Assembly: GCF_900116645.1 (NCBI RefSeq)
Contig: NZ_FPBO01000008.1
Location: 183,500 to 247,499 of the forward strand
Reading direction: 5' to 3'
DNA length: 64,000 nucleotides
Origin: Pseudoduganella namucuonensis
GTDB taxonomy: Bacteria; Pseudomonadota; Gammaproteobacteria; Burkholderiales; Burkholderiaceae_D
In this document: positions 1-6,821 of the stretch, piece by piece
Layout: each line of letters starts with the position of its first letter
Position numbering within the stretch: the first letter of the stretch is position 1
The notes under the pieces: model-generated
What the model was told of the DNA's origin: nothing
Seen by the model: only the letters and a program-made list of their open reading frames with translations
Database searches by the model: none
Translations under genes and position numbers: made by a program

Positions 1-1
1 T

Positions 2-577
2 GCCGATCTGGCATCGCATCCCAACCCGATCTATCGGATCGGCAGGCTGATCGAAGCGTTGCACGGCTGGGCTGGCGACTATGAAGTGCGCTATCGCGAC
101 GAGAGCGAAGGCGGCATATCGATTCCGAAGGTGCAAATCGATGCCATCCGGGGCGGTGTGCCACATACCTTTGGCAGTGGCAGCGAGATATGCGGGCTCT
201 ATCTGGAGGTGGGCCTGACCGCACGGCAGACGGTGGCGCCGGTGTTGCGCGAGTTGCAAACGCTGCTGGGTAGCCTGGACCTTGGCGAGTTTGACATCAG
301 CCCGCTGGTGGTGCGCCATGGCTATGAGGCCGACCGCGATGCCGTCGCACCGCTGGTTGCCGCCATTGGCAGCGCCACCGAGGGCGTTCTTGGACATGCG
401 CTGAAGCGCGCCGATCCGATTTATTCAAGCATGTGGCGCGATCACAATGTCTTCAATATGCAGCGCATTCCGGCCGTCACCTGTGGCATTCCGCGGGTGT
501 TGCCAACCCCGGATGATCTGGTCCGCAGTGCAAAAATCTATGCGCTGACCGCACTGGCCATTTGTGGCCGTGCCTAA
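2..577 (+). CDS. M20 family metallopeptidase, C-terminal part (5' end outside window)
   Basis: The reading frame is open from the first bases of the window, so the N-terminus with the first metal ligands is missing. About 191 residues remain. The segment SMWRDHNVFNMQRIPAVTCG near the end is the typical last block of M20 (ArgE/DapE/carboxypeptidase G2-like) zinc hydrolases, which remove acyl or amino-acid groups from amide substrates; the middle part would correspond to the dimerisation lid. It ends 23 bases before a flavin-reductase-like gene on the same strand, so the two are probably co-transcribed. The family assignment is fairly safe; the substrate cannot be told from this fragment. Base composition is lower in GC than most of the window. 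Confidence 0.75.
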   Translation, partial: ADLASHPNPIYRIGRLIEALHGWAGDYEVRYRDESEGGISIPKVQIDAIRGGVPHTFGSGSEICGLYLEVGLTARQTVAPVLRELQTLLGSLDLGEFDISPLVVRHGYEADRDAVAPLVAAIGSATEGVLGHALKRADPIYSSMWRDHNVFNMQRIPAVTCGIPRVLPTPDDLVRSAKIYALTALAICGRA

Positions 578-600
578 CTCAATAACAGGAATCTTAGCTA

Positions 601-1125
601 ATGAAAACCGCATTGACTTCGCCGGGCCCGGTGGCCGCAGAGCCTGGAACGTTCGAATCGAAAGAACAAACCACGCAGTGGCGCCAGGCCATGGCGGAAT
701 TTCCCTCGGGCCTGACCATCGTCACGACCATGGACAATGAGCGCCCCTCAGGCACCACGGTCAGTGCATTTTGCAGCCTGTCGTTGCGGCCGCGACTGCT
801 GCTGGTATGCCTCGACCTGCGCAGCAATACCCTCAAGGCCATTAATGAAACCGGCAGATTCGCCGTCAATATTCTTTCAGCACAGGCACAGCCGCTGGCA
901 TTGAAGTTCGGGGTGAAAGAAGGCGACAAGTTTGCGGACGTGGATTACCAGGTCGGCGATCTGGGTTGTCCACTGCTATCGGACTGTTGCGCCAACATCG
1001 AGTGCCATGTCCACGCCAGCTATATCGAAGGCGATCACGCTATCCTGATCGGCAAGCCGGCGCTGATCAGGCGTGAGCCAGCGCATCCGGCGCTGGTTTA
1101 TCATCGCGGTGCATTCAACGCCTGA
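601..1125 (+). CDS. Flavin reductase-like FMN-binding protein
   Basis: A 174-residue protein of the flavin reductase-like (HpaC/DIM6-NTAB) split-barrel family. Members bind FMN or FAD and use NAD(P)H to supply reduced flavin to a partner monooxygenase. The core starts near residue 30 with FPSGLTIVTT, followed by GTTVSAFCSLSLRPRLLLVC, where substrates and flavin phosphate bind, and ends with PALVYHRGAFN, the usual close of the family. Length fits. An AGGA Shine-Dalgarno lies about ten bases before the ATG. It follows the M20 peptidase gene closely, which suggests a small catabolic operon for an amide-linked compound; the oxygenase partner is not in the window. Cytoplasmic, with no signal peptide. 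Confidence 0.8.
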   Translation: MKTALTSPGPVAAEPGTFESKEQTTQWRQAMAEFPSGLTIVTTMDNERPSGTTVSAFCSLSLRPRLLLVCLDLRSNTLKAINETGRFAVNILSAQAQPLALKFGVKEGDKFADVDYQVGDLGCPLLSDCCANIECHVHASYIEGDHAILIGKPALIRREPAHPALVYHRGAFNA

Positions 1126-1142
1126 ACCGGTATCAACACCAG

Positions 1143-1167
1143 AAAAAGTCGCGGCCCGCGGCTTTTT
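1143..1167. terminator. Bidirectional intrinsic terminator
   Basis: An AAAAAG tract, a GC-rich stem (CGCGG/CCGCG) and a CTTTTT tract form a symmetrical hairpin between two converging genes, the flavin reductase on the plus strand and the AraC regulator on the minus strand. It can serve both. Confidence 0.75.
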
Positions 1168-1187
1168 CCGCATTGCAGCCGCCAGCC

Positions 1188-2156
1188 TTAGTTAGCTACT
1201 GGTACTTCCAATAATTTGGTCCGGTACGCGCGTGGCGAGCAGCCATACTCGGCGCTGAAGGCGCGGCTGAAGTAGGCGAGATCGTTGAATCCCCAGTTAT
1301 AGCAGATTTCAGAAATCGACAATGAAGCGTTCAGCCGATTCGATAAATCCTTCCTGCATTGCTCCAGCCTGCGCGTGCGTACATATTGACTGAAGCACGT
1401 ATTTGCTTGCGCAAAGATCTTTTGTACATAGCGCGGCGAGACGTTGTGACGGCGCGCCACGCCGGCAAGACTCAGCTCGCAATCGCCCAAGTGCAAATCG
1501 ATCGAATGGCAGATTTCCTGAAAATGCCGTGCATGGCCCAGGTCTTTGCAGTCGTTAAGGGGCGGCAGCATGGCCAGGCTGTAGGTCAACAGTTCAGCCA
1601 GTGCTGTTTCCACCGGGTGGAATGACATCTCGGTGAAACTGCCCATCTGGGCTGCCACCGAGCTGAGAAAATCGGACAGCACGTGATTAATCCCGTGTTG
1701 ACGGGAAATGGTTCCCGCCCGGATGGCCAGCGGATTCAGCAGCCGTTTGTAGAACACTTCATGCGGTATTTCCACCGTCAGAATTTCGAAGTCGCTGTTC
1801 AAATGCAGTTCGACTCTTTCCACCCCGCCCGCACCATACAGGATGTCGCCGACGTCCAGCGCATGCGTTTGCCCGCCAATGCGCAATGTTGCATTTCCTT
1901 CGTGTATCAATGCAATCCACAGGTTGGTGGAACTGGTTCGAGTGGTGGGGTAGTCGCCTACAATGGCTTGCGGCGAACCAGACAACTTGACGAACTGCAT
2001 CCCCAGTGGTGAGCGGTTATAGCTGACTTCACCGCGCAGCTCGTCCAGTATGGTTTCCCGCGACATCGACAGGTATACCTTCTGTAATGCATCACGCCAG
2101 ATGCCCTCCCGATGTTCGGTTGCATATGCCGACGTGCGCAAGCTCCAGTTATTCAT
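1188..2156 (-). CDS. AraC family transcriptional regulator with AraC-type sensing domain
   Basis: 322 residues. The N-terminal half resembles the AraC-binding-like (cupin-type) sensing domain, with a stretch around residues 75-125 that includes LRIGGQTHALDVGDILYGAG. The C-terminal hundred residues hold the two helix-turn-helix motifs of the AraC/XylS family: LSLAGVARRHNVSPRYVQKIF and the signature ISEICYNWGFNDLAYFSRAF followed by YGCSPRAYR. It probably activates a nearby catabolic operon, perhaps the convergent M20/flavin reductase genes, but this is inference from position. Its codon use is less GC-biased than the genes from 2.4 kb onward, matching the two genes to its left. Confidence 0.85.
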   Translation of the reverse strand: MNNWSLRTSAYATEHREGIWRDALQKVYLSMSRETILDELRGEVSYNRSPLGMQFVKLSGSPQAIVGDYPTTRTSSTNLWIALIHEGNATLRIGGQTHALDVGDILYGAGGVERVELHLNSDFEILTVEIPHEVFYKRLLNPLAIRAGTISRQHGINHVLSDFLSSVAAQMGSFTEMSFHPVETALAELLTYSLAMLPPLNDCKDLGHARHFQEICHSIDLHLGDCELSLAGVARRHNVSPRYVQKIFAQANTCFSQYVRTRRLEQCRKDLSNRLNASLSISEICYNWGFNDLAYFSRAFSAEYGCSPRAYRTKLLEVPVAN

Positions 2157-2368
2157 GACTTCCCCTCAGAGAACACTACTTTTAGTTGAGCAAATTCCGT
2201 GCCCAACAGCAAAGGCCTGTGCGCCCGTGGTTTGGGGATGCATTCGGGGACGCTCGCCCCAGTTTCGTGCGGAGCGCACAATGATGTGGCGAGAGTGTAG
2301 TGATGTTTTATGCTGCGTTCGCCGGCATGGCCAGCTCGTCAACGAGGGGGCGACGCGCGCATGCAGCG

Positions 2369-2992
2369 TCACTCGCGGGCGTTGACGCTGCCGATGCCGT
2401 TGACGGTCTTGTTCACGTGGCGCGGCTTGCCGTAGTAATCCAGGCTGCCCATGCCGTTGACCACGGCGTTCAGCGTGTCCGTCGCGGTCACCTTCACCGC
2501 CCCCAGGCCGTTGAAGTTGACGTCGGCGCGCTCCGCATGCAGTTCCTTGGTGTCCACCTCGCCCACACCCTGCGCCTTCAGGCGCAGCAGCTTGACCTTG
2601 CCGCTGGCCGAGAAGCTGCCGGCGCCCTGGTAGCTCACGTCCAGCCGCTCGCCCCGCATGTTCCTCAGCACCGTCTCGCCGGCGCCTTCGCCGATGAACT
2701 TGACCAGCGCGGGCACCGTGACGACGACCCGCGGATCGCCGCCGGTGTTGCTCATGGATTTGTCCTTCATGTAGATCTTCAGCTCCCCGTTCACCACCTC
2801 GGTGATCAGGCGGCTGGTGAACTTCTCGTTGCCGCTCACCGTCACCGATTGCGCCTTGCCGCCTTCGACCGTGATGCTGAGCGGACCCTTGCTGTCGATC
2901 GCGGTGAACGGCGCCACGGTGCGCACCTGTTCATCGGCGTGGGCGCAGGCGGCGAACGTGGCGAACCCGGCGAGGATAAGTAGACGGCGCAT
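2369..2992 (-). CDS. Secreted GIN-domain (DUF2807) protein
   Basis: 207 residues with a clear signal peptide (MRRLLILAGFATFAACAHA). The mature part matches the putative auto-transporter adhesin head GIN domain (DUF2807): a repeating beta-helix built around G-x-G turns, seen as FIGEGAGETVL, YQGAGSFSASG, NFNGLGAVKV and VNGMGSLDYYG. Such proteins are periplasmic or surface exposed; their role is not well established. The hydrophobic stretch ending in Cys resembles a lipobox (FAAC), so it could be a lipoprotein instead. An AGGAGGG Shine-Dalgarno precedes the ATG, and a promoter can be read upstream. It appears to be a single-gene unit. Confidence 0.75.
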   Translation of the reverse strand: MRRLLILAGFATFAACAHADEQVRTVAPFTAIDSKGPLSITVEGGKAQSVTVSGNEKFTSRLITEVVNGELKIYMKDKSMSNTGGDPRVVVTVPALVKFIGEGAGETVLRNMRGERLDVSYQGAGSFSASGKVKLLRLKAQGVGEVDTKELHAERADVNFNGLGAVKVTATDTLNAVVNGMGSLDYYGKPRHVNKTVNGIGSVNARE

Positions 2993-3021
2993 GTGTGACC
3001 CTCCTATAAGTTGTTGCGTTT

Positions 3022-3052
3022 ATTGTAATGGCGCGCGCCCCCGGGATGTCAA
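3022..3052 (-). promoter_or_regulatory. Sigma-70-like promoter of the GIN-domain gene
   Basis: On the minus strand TTGACA (3052-3047) and TACAAT (3027-3022) are separated by 19 bases and point to the gene starting at 2992. Both boxes are close to consensus, though the spacer is two bases longer than ideal. Confidence 0.55.
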
Positions 3053-3141
3053 ATTTGCGACGGATCGCGGATGGGCGGGGTTGAATTGTTAGAATGCGGG
3101 TCCGGGCGACCGCCCACCGCCCACCGCGATAAGGAATCAAA

Positions 3142-3342
3142 ATGACGTACGAGGAATACCTGGATGAAGTGACCACGCTGATCACGGAGAAGTACAACGT
3201 GGCCGATGCGGCCGCCATCAAGCTGGTGATGAAGGCGCAGGACGAGGAGTTCTTCGTCCGCCACGATGAAGTCGCGTCCCTGCGCAACCTGGACCAGGCG
3301 CACAAGGACGCGAAAACCATCTTCATGGCGGCGAAGAAGTAA
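3142..3342 (+). CDS. Small protein of unknown function
   Basis: A 66-residue, charged, probably helical cytoplasmic protein beginning MTYEEYLDEV and ending IFMAAKK. An AAGGA Shine-Dalgarno lies seven bases before the ATG, which supports translation. I do not recognise a named domain. The highly charged, helix-prone sequence and good ribosome binding site argue that it is real rather than a shadow. It is convergent with the pullulanase gene, whose stop lies only seven bases beyond this gene's stop. Confidence 0.55.
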   Translation: MTYEEYLDEVTTLITEKYNVADAAAIKLVMKAQDEEFFVRHDEVASLRNLDQAHKDAKTIFMAAKK

Positions 3343-3349
3343 GGTCCGT

Positions 3350-6300
3350 TTAGTCGTCGTCCTCCTCATGGGCGGCGTTCTCCACGAACACCGCCGTCGT
3401 GCGCGGCGGGATGGTGAACGCGCCCGAGGCGCCGTTGTAGGCGGCGTTGCGCACCGCGCGGTCGCTTTCCGACTTGCGCTGCACCTTGTGCAGCTTCAGC
3501 TTGCGTCCCCGCAGCTCGGCCAGGGTCACCGTCCTGGCCACCTTGTCCACATTGAACAGCACCAGCACCGACTTGTACTTCGCCCCGTCGTAGCGGCTCG
3601 GATGCTGGCCGTCGATGCTCATCGCCACCACGCCCGCCACCTGCAGCGGACCGGTGTTGTGGAAGCGCAGGCGCTCGGCCACGTCGCCGGCGGTGCGCAG
3701 GCGGAACAGCGTGCTGTCGGCGCGGATGGCCAGCAGGTCGTTCATGTAGTCGCGCGCGTCGATGATGGCGGCGCGGTCCGGCTTGATCAGCGGATTGGCC
3801 AGCACCGGCGACATCAGGCTCCAGTTGTCGCGGTTCACGCCGGCCATTGGCAAGCCCACGCCGAAGTTGTTGGACTGGTAGCCGTAGTCCAGGCGGTTGA
3901 ACCAGTCGCCCGCGTCGTAGCTGTCGCGGTCCAGCGACTTCGAACGCAGGATCTCCTGGCCCGCGTGCAGGAAGGGCACGCCCTGCGACAGCACGTTGAT
4001 GGCCGCGCCCAGGTTCTGCACGCGCACGCGGTCGGCCAGGCTGGTGTTGGCCGGCAGCTTGAAGGCGTTCAGGTCGAACAGGGTCTGGTTGTCGTGCGCC
4101 TCCACGTAGTTGATGGTCTCGGCCGGGTTGGCCGCGAAGCCCGCCTTCTGGCCGAAGTAGTCGATCTCCGAGTTCTTGCGCACGGCGCCGGTGCGGTCCG
4201 TGAAGCTGTAGTCGCGCAGCGTGCCGGACAGGCCCACCCGCACCAGGTCCGCCAGGCGCAGCAGGTCGTCCTTGCTCTGCGTGGACTTCGCGTTCGGATC
4301 GTAGAACACGCCGTTGATGAAGCCCTGCTGGCTGACCAGCGCCTCGCCGCCGTCGCAGCAGCCGCCGCCGCGCACCGCGTCGCGCAGGCGGTCGTTGAAG
4401 GAGCCGATGCCGCTGCCGAACATATTGGCCTGGCGCGCCTGCACGAAGCGGGCGTCGTTGCCCACCGCGCCGAAGTTCCACGCCTCGCCGTAGATGTAGA
4501 TGTCGCGTTTTGCGGCCGCGTTGACGGCCGCCTGAAGGCGGTTCATCACCGCCAGCGGCGTGAAGCCCATGATGTCGAAGCGGAAGCTGTCGATCTTGTA
4601 GTCGCGCGCCCAGGTCGCGGCCGAATCGATCATCAGCTTGGCCATCATCGCGTTCTCCTGCGCGGTGTCGGCGCAGCAGCTGTCGTTGGTGATGCCGCCG
4701 GCGCTGTTCATCCGGTAGTAATAGGCCGGCACGATCTTGTCCAGCACCGACAGCGGGCCTTGCTGCGACGCGCTGGTGTGGTTGTACACCACGTCCATCG
4801 TCACCCGCAGGCCCTGCTCGTGCAGCGACTGCACCATGGAGCGGAACTCGCGCACGCGCACCGCGCCGTCGTTGGCGTTGCTGGAGTAGCTGCCCTCGGG
4901 CGTCGTGTAGTGCACCGGGTCGTAGCCCCAGTTGAAGCAGTCGGCGCCGCGCGTGGCCTCCACCGCCGCCTGCTGCAGTTCGGAGTTGGCCGCCGCCGCC
5001 GGGATGGCCGGCGTGGCGCAGCCGCTCTCGTTGACGCTGGCGAAGTCGAACGCCGGCAGCAGGTGGATGTGGGTCAGGCCGGCCGCCTGCATGCCCTTCA
5101 GGTGGCGCATGCCGTTGGAATCGCGCTCGGTGAAGGCCAGGTATTTGCCGCGGCGCTCGGCCGGCACCGTGCTGTCACCGGCGCTGAAATCGCGCACGTG
5201 CAGCTCGTACAGCGAGATGTCGGCGGGATGCGCCAGCCGCGGGATGGCGTGGTTGTCCCAGCCGTCCGGCTTCAGCGCGCGGCTATCCAGGTTGGCCACG
5301 AAGCTGCGCTGGCTGTTGGCGTTCACGCTCAGCGAGTACGGGTCGGTCACCGTGTTGCTGACCAGGGTGTTGTTGGCCCAGCGCGACAGCACCTTCACGT
5401 TGTAGGTGTAGTAGTAGCGGTTGGTCCAGCCGCTGCCGCCCGAGGTGTAGCTCCACACGCCGCTGGCCGCGTCGCGCGTCATCGGCATTTGCAGGGTGCT
5501 GGGCGAGCTGGCGTCCGGGTACAGCGTCAGGCTGACCGACTTGGCGGTCGGCGCCCACACGCGGAAGGTGGGCACGCCGGCCTGGTCGAAGCTCAGGCCC
5601 AGGTTGGCGCTGGCGGCGGCGGGCGCGAACACGTCGTCCAGCATGCCGGCCGCCTGCAGCGAGGTGACCTGCACCAGCTTGCCGGCCGCGTCGAACTGCG
5701 CGACGGCGAACTGGCCGCTGGCCTTGTCCGCCACGGACGCCGCGTCGCTGGCGGACAGGGTGAGGGCGGTGGCCGCGGCCAGGTGCGGATACTTCTGTTT
5801 CAGCGCGTCCGGCAGCGCGGCGGCCGGCGTCAGCGCCATGCTGCCGTCGGCGCCGGTCACGCCGCCGGTGTCCGAACCCAGGCCGCCGTTGGCCGCGTAA
5901 TACAGCTTATAGCTGCCGGCGCTGGGCACGCCCGGCCAGGCCAGCGTGGAGGCGCTCAGCCAGTGCGCGGTGGCCTGGTTCAGGTTGCCGAAGCTGACGG
6001 GCGGCTGCGCCGGGTAGACCGTGCAGTCGCCCTCCAGCATCCACACCTCTTGGCCGGCGGCGGCGATGTCGGCGCTGAAGTTCACCGACTGGTCGCTGCC
6101 GCAATTCTTGTTGCCGCTGCCATCCGTCACCAGGAACCACATCGCGGACTTGGCGGTGTTGACGGGGATGTCCACGTAGCCGCCGAAGGCGTCGCCGCCG
6201 GTCATCATGAAGCGGTCGGCGATCCAGGCCGAACTGGGGTTGAGCGGGCCGTCCCACGAGTACACGCCCCACTGGGCCGCGTCGTTCTGGGTGCGGTGGA

Positions 6301-6484
6301 AGTGCATGCGGATGGTGGCGGGCGCGAGCGCTGGCCCGCCTTGGACCTTGCCGCCCATCACTTTAGGTGGCTGCCCGGCGGCGCCGTCCCCGCCGCCCGC
6401 GCCGCAACCGGCCAGCAGCGTCAGCGCGCCGCAGACGACGATGGCAGGCAGGGTTTTTGAACTAAAACTACAGTGTATTCTCAT
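3350..6484 (-). CDS. pulA: Pullulanase-type alpha-1,6-glucosidase, lipoprotein (GH13)
   Basis: 1044 residues. It cleaves alpha-1,6 branches of pullulan, amylopectin or glycogen fragments. The N-terminus is a lipoprotein signal (lipobox LAGC near residue 26), so it is probably tethered to the outer membrane. Domain order: a bacterial pullulanase-associated CBM41-type module (about 55-165), a CBM48-type module containing PTFRVWAPTAKSVSLTLYP (about 310-400), then the GH13 barrel. The four GH13 conserved regions are all present: DVVYNHT (about 563), FRFDIMG with the nucleophile Asp (about 636), GEAWNF with the acid/base Glu (about 667) and VEAHDNQ with the third Asp (about 796). It should be active. 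It is divergent from a TonB-dependent receptor, the usual arrangement for maltodextrin use. A GGGGAG ribosome site supports the start. Confidence 0.93.
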   Translation of the reverse strand: MRIHCSFSSKTLPAIVVCGALTLLAGCGAGGGDGAAGQPPKVMGGKVQGGPALAPATIRMHFHRTQNDAAQWGVYSWDGPLNPSSAWIADRFMMTGGDAFGGYVDIPVNTAKSAMWFLVTDGSGNKNCGSDQSVNFSADIAAAGQEVWMLEGDCTVYPAQPPVSFGNLNQATAHWLSASTLAWPGVPSAGSYKLYYAANGGLGSDTGGVTGADGSMALTPAAALPDALKQKYPHLAAATALTLSASDAASVADKASGQFAVAQFDAAGKLVQVTSLQAAGMLDDVFAPAAASANLGLSFDQAGVPTFRVWAPTAKSVSLTLYPDASSPSTLQMPMTRDAASGVWSYTSGGSGWTNRYYYTYNVKVLSRWANNTLVSNTVTDPYSLSVNANSQRSFVANLDSRALKPDGWDNHAIPRLAHPADISLYELHVRDFSAGDSTVPAERRGKYLAFTERDSNGMRHLKGMQAAGLTHIHLLPAFDFASVNESGCATPAIPAAAANSELQQAAVEATRGADCFNWGYDPVHYTTPEGSYSSNANDGAVRVREFRSMVQSLHEQGLRVTMDVVYNHTSASQQGPLSVLDKIVPAYYYRMNSAGGITNDSCCADTAQENAMMAKLMIDSAATWARDYKIDSFRFDIMGFTPLAVMNRLQAAVNAAAKRDIYIYGEAWNFGAVGNDARFVQARQANMFGSGIGSFNDRLRDAVRGGGCCDGGEALVSQQGFINGVFYDPNAKSTQSKDDLLRLADLVRVGLSGTLRDYSFTDRTGAVRKNSEIDYFGQKAGFAANPAETINYVEAHDNQTLFDLNAFKLPANTSLADRVRVQNLGAAINVLSQGVPFLHAGQEILRSKSLDRDSYDAGDWFNRLDYGYQSNNFGVGLPMAGVNRDNWSLMSPVLANPLIKPDRAAIIDARDYMNDLLAIRADSTLFRLRTAGDVAERLRFHNTGPLQVAGVVAMSIDGQHPSRYDGAKYKSVLVLFNVDKVARTVTLAELRGRKLKLHKVQRKSESDRAVRNAAYNGASGAFTIPPRTTAVFVENAAHEEDDD

Positions 6485-6821
6485 ACTTGTCTCCCCGTAA
6501 GTTTTTGTATATCCGCCTGAATTCGGCGGTTATGTAATATTACTACGAGAAAAATGCAAGAAATGCACTGTAGCTGAAATATTTATGAAAGGCGAAAAAA
6601 AAAGTGCCATCGGGAAGATGGCACTTTGCTGTTGGCGAGGCGGAACCTACTAATGTAATCGATAAATCGACTGCTAATTACAATTTTCGCGACGAATGTT
6701 GTATTCCCTCAGCCCTACCCGGAAATCATGGACGCATGACAATGTTACATATACATTCATCCGCTGTGACTATCACAAGTAGTCTACGTCCCAAAAAAAA
6801 CCGATACATGAGAGAAGATCC
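6485..6821. promoter_or_regulatory. Divergent regulatory region between pulA and the TonB receptor gene
   Basis: This 337-base region is AT-rich compared with its neighbours. It holds a perfect palindrome GTAATATTAC at 6534-6543, about 50 bases upstream of pulA and a candidate operator, and a second small palindrome TGTGACTATCACA at 6765-6777 near the receptor gene. A strong minus-strand terminator (listed separately) sits between them. I could not assign promoter boxes with confidence. Coordinated control of starch hydrolysis and uptake from here is an inference from the layout. Confidence 0.5.
6595..6627 (-). terminator. Intrinsic terminator in the pulA leader (possible attenuator or sRNA end)
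   Basis: Read on the minus strand, a perfect 11-base-pair stem (AAAGTGCCATC with GATGGCACTTT, five-base loop) runs into nine consecutive T residues. No minus-strand gene lies upstream, so it would stop only transcripts that begin between 6630 and 6821 and run toward pulA. It is either a leader attenuator of pulA or the 3' end of a short RNA. Confidence 0.7.

Noticed and set aside
3266..6460. A 1064-codon plus-strand open frame opposite the pullulanase gene
   Set aside because: Its product is a low-complexity Arg/His/Ala/Val string without domains; it is the antisense shadow of a high-GC gene. The same holds for the long frames opposite both TonB receptors (6726-9353, 9538-12633) and the pectinesterase (26352-28661).
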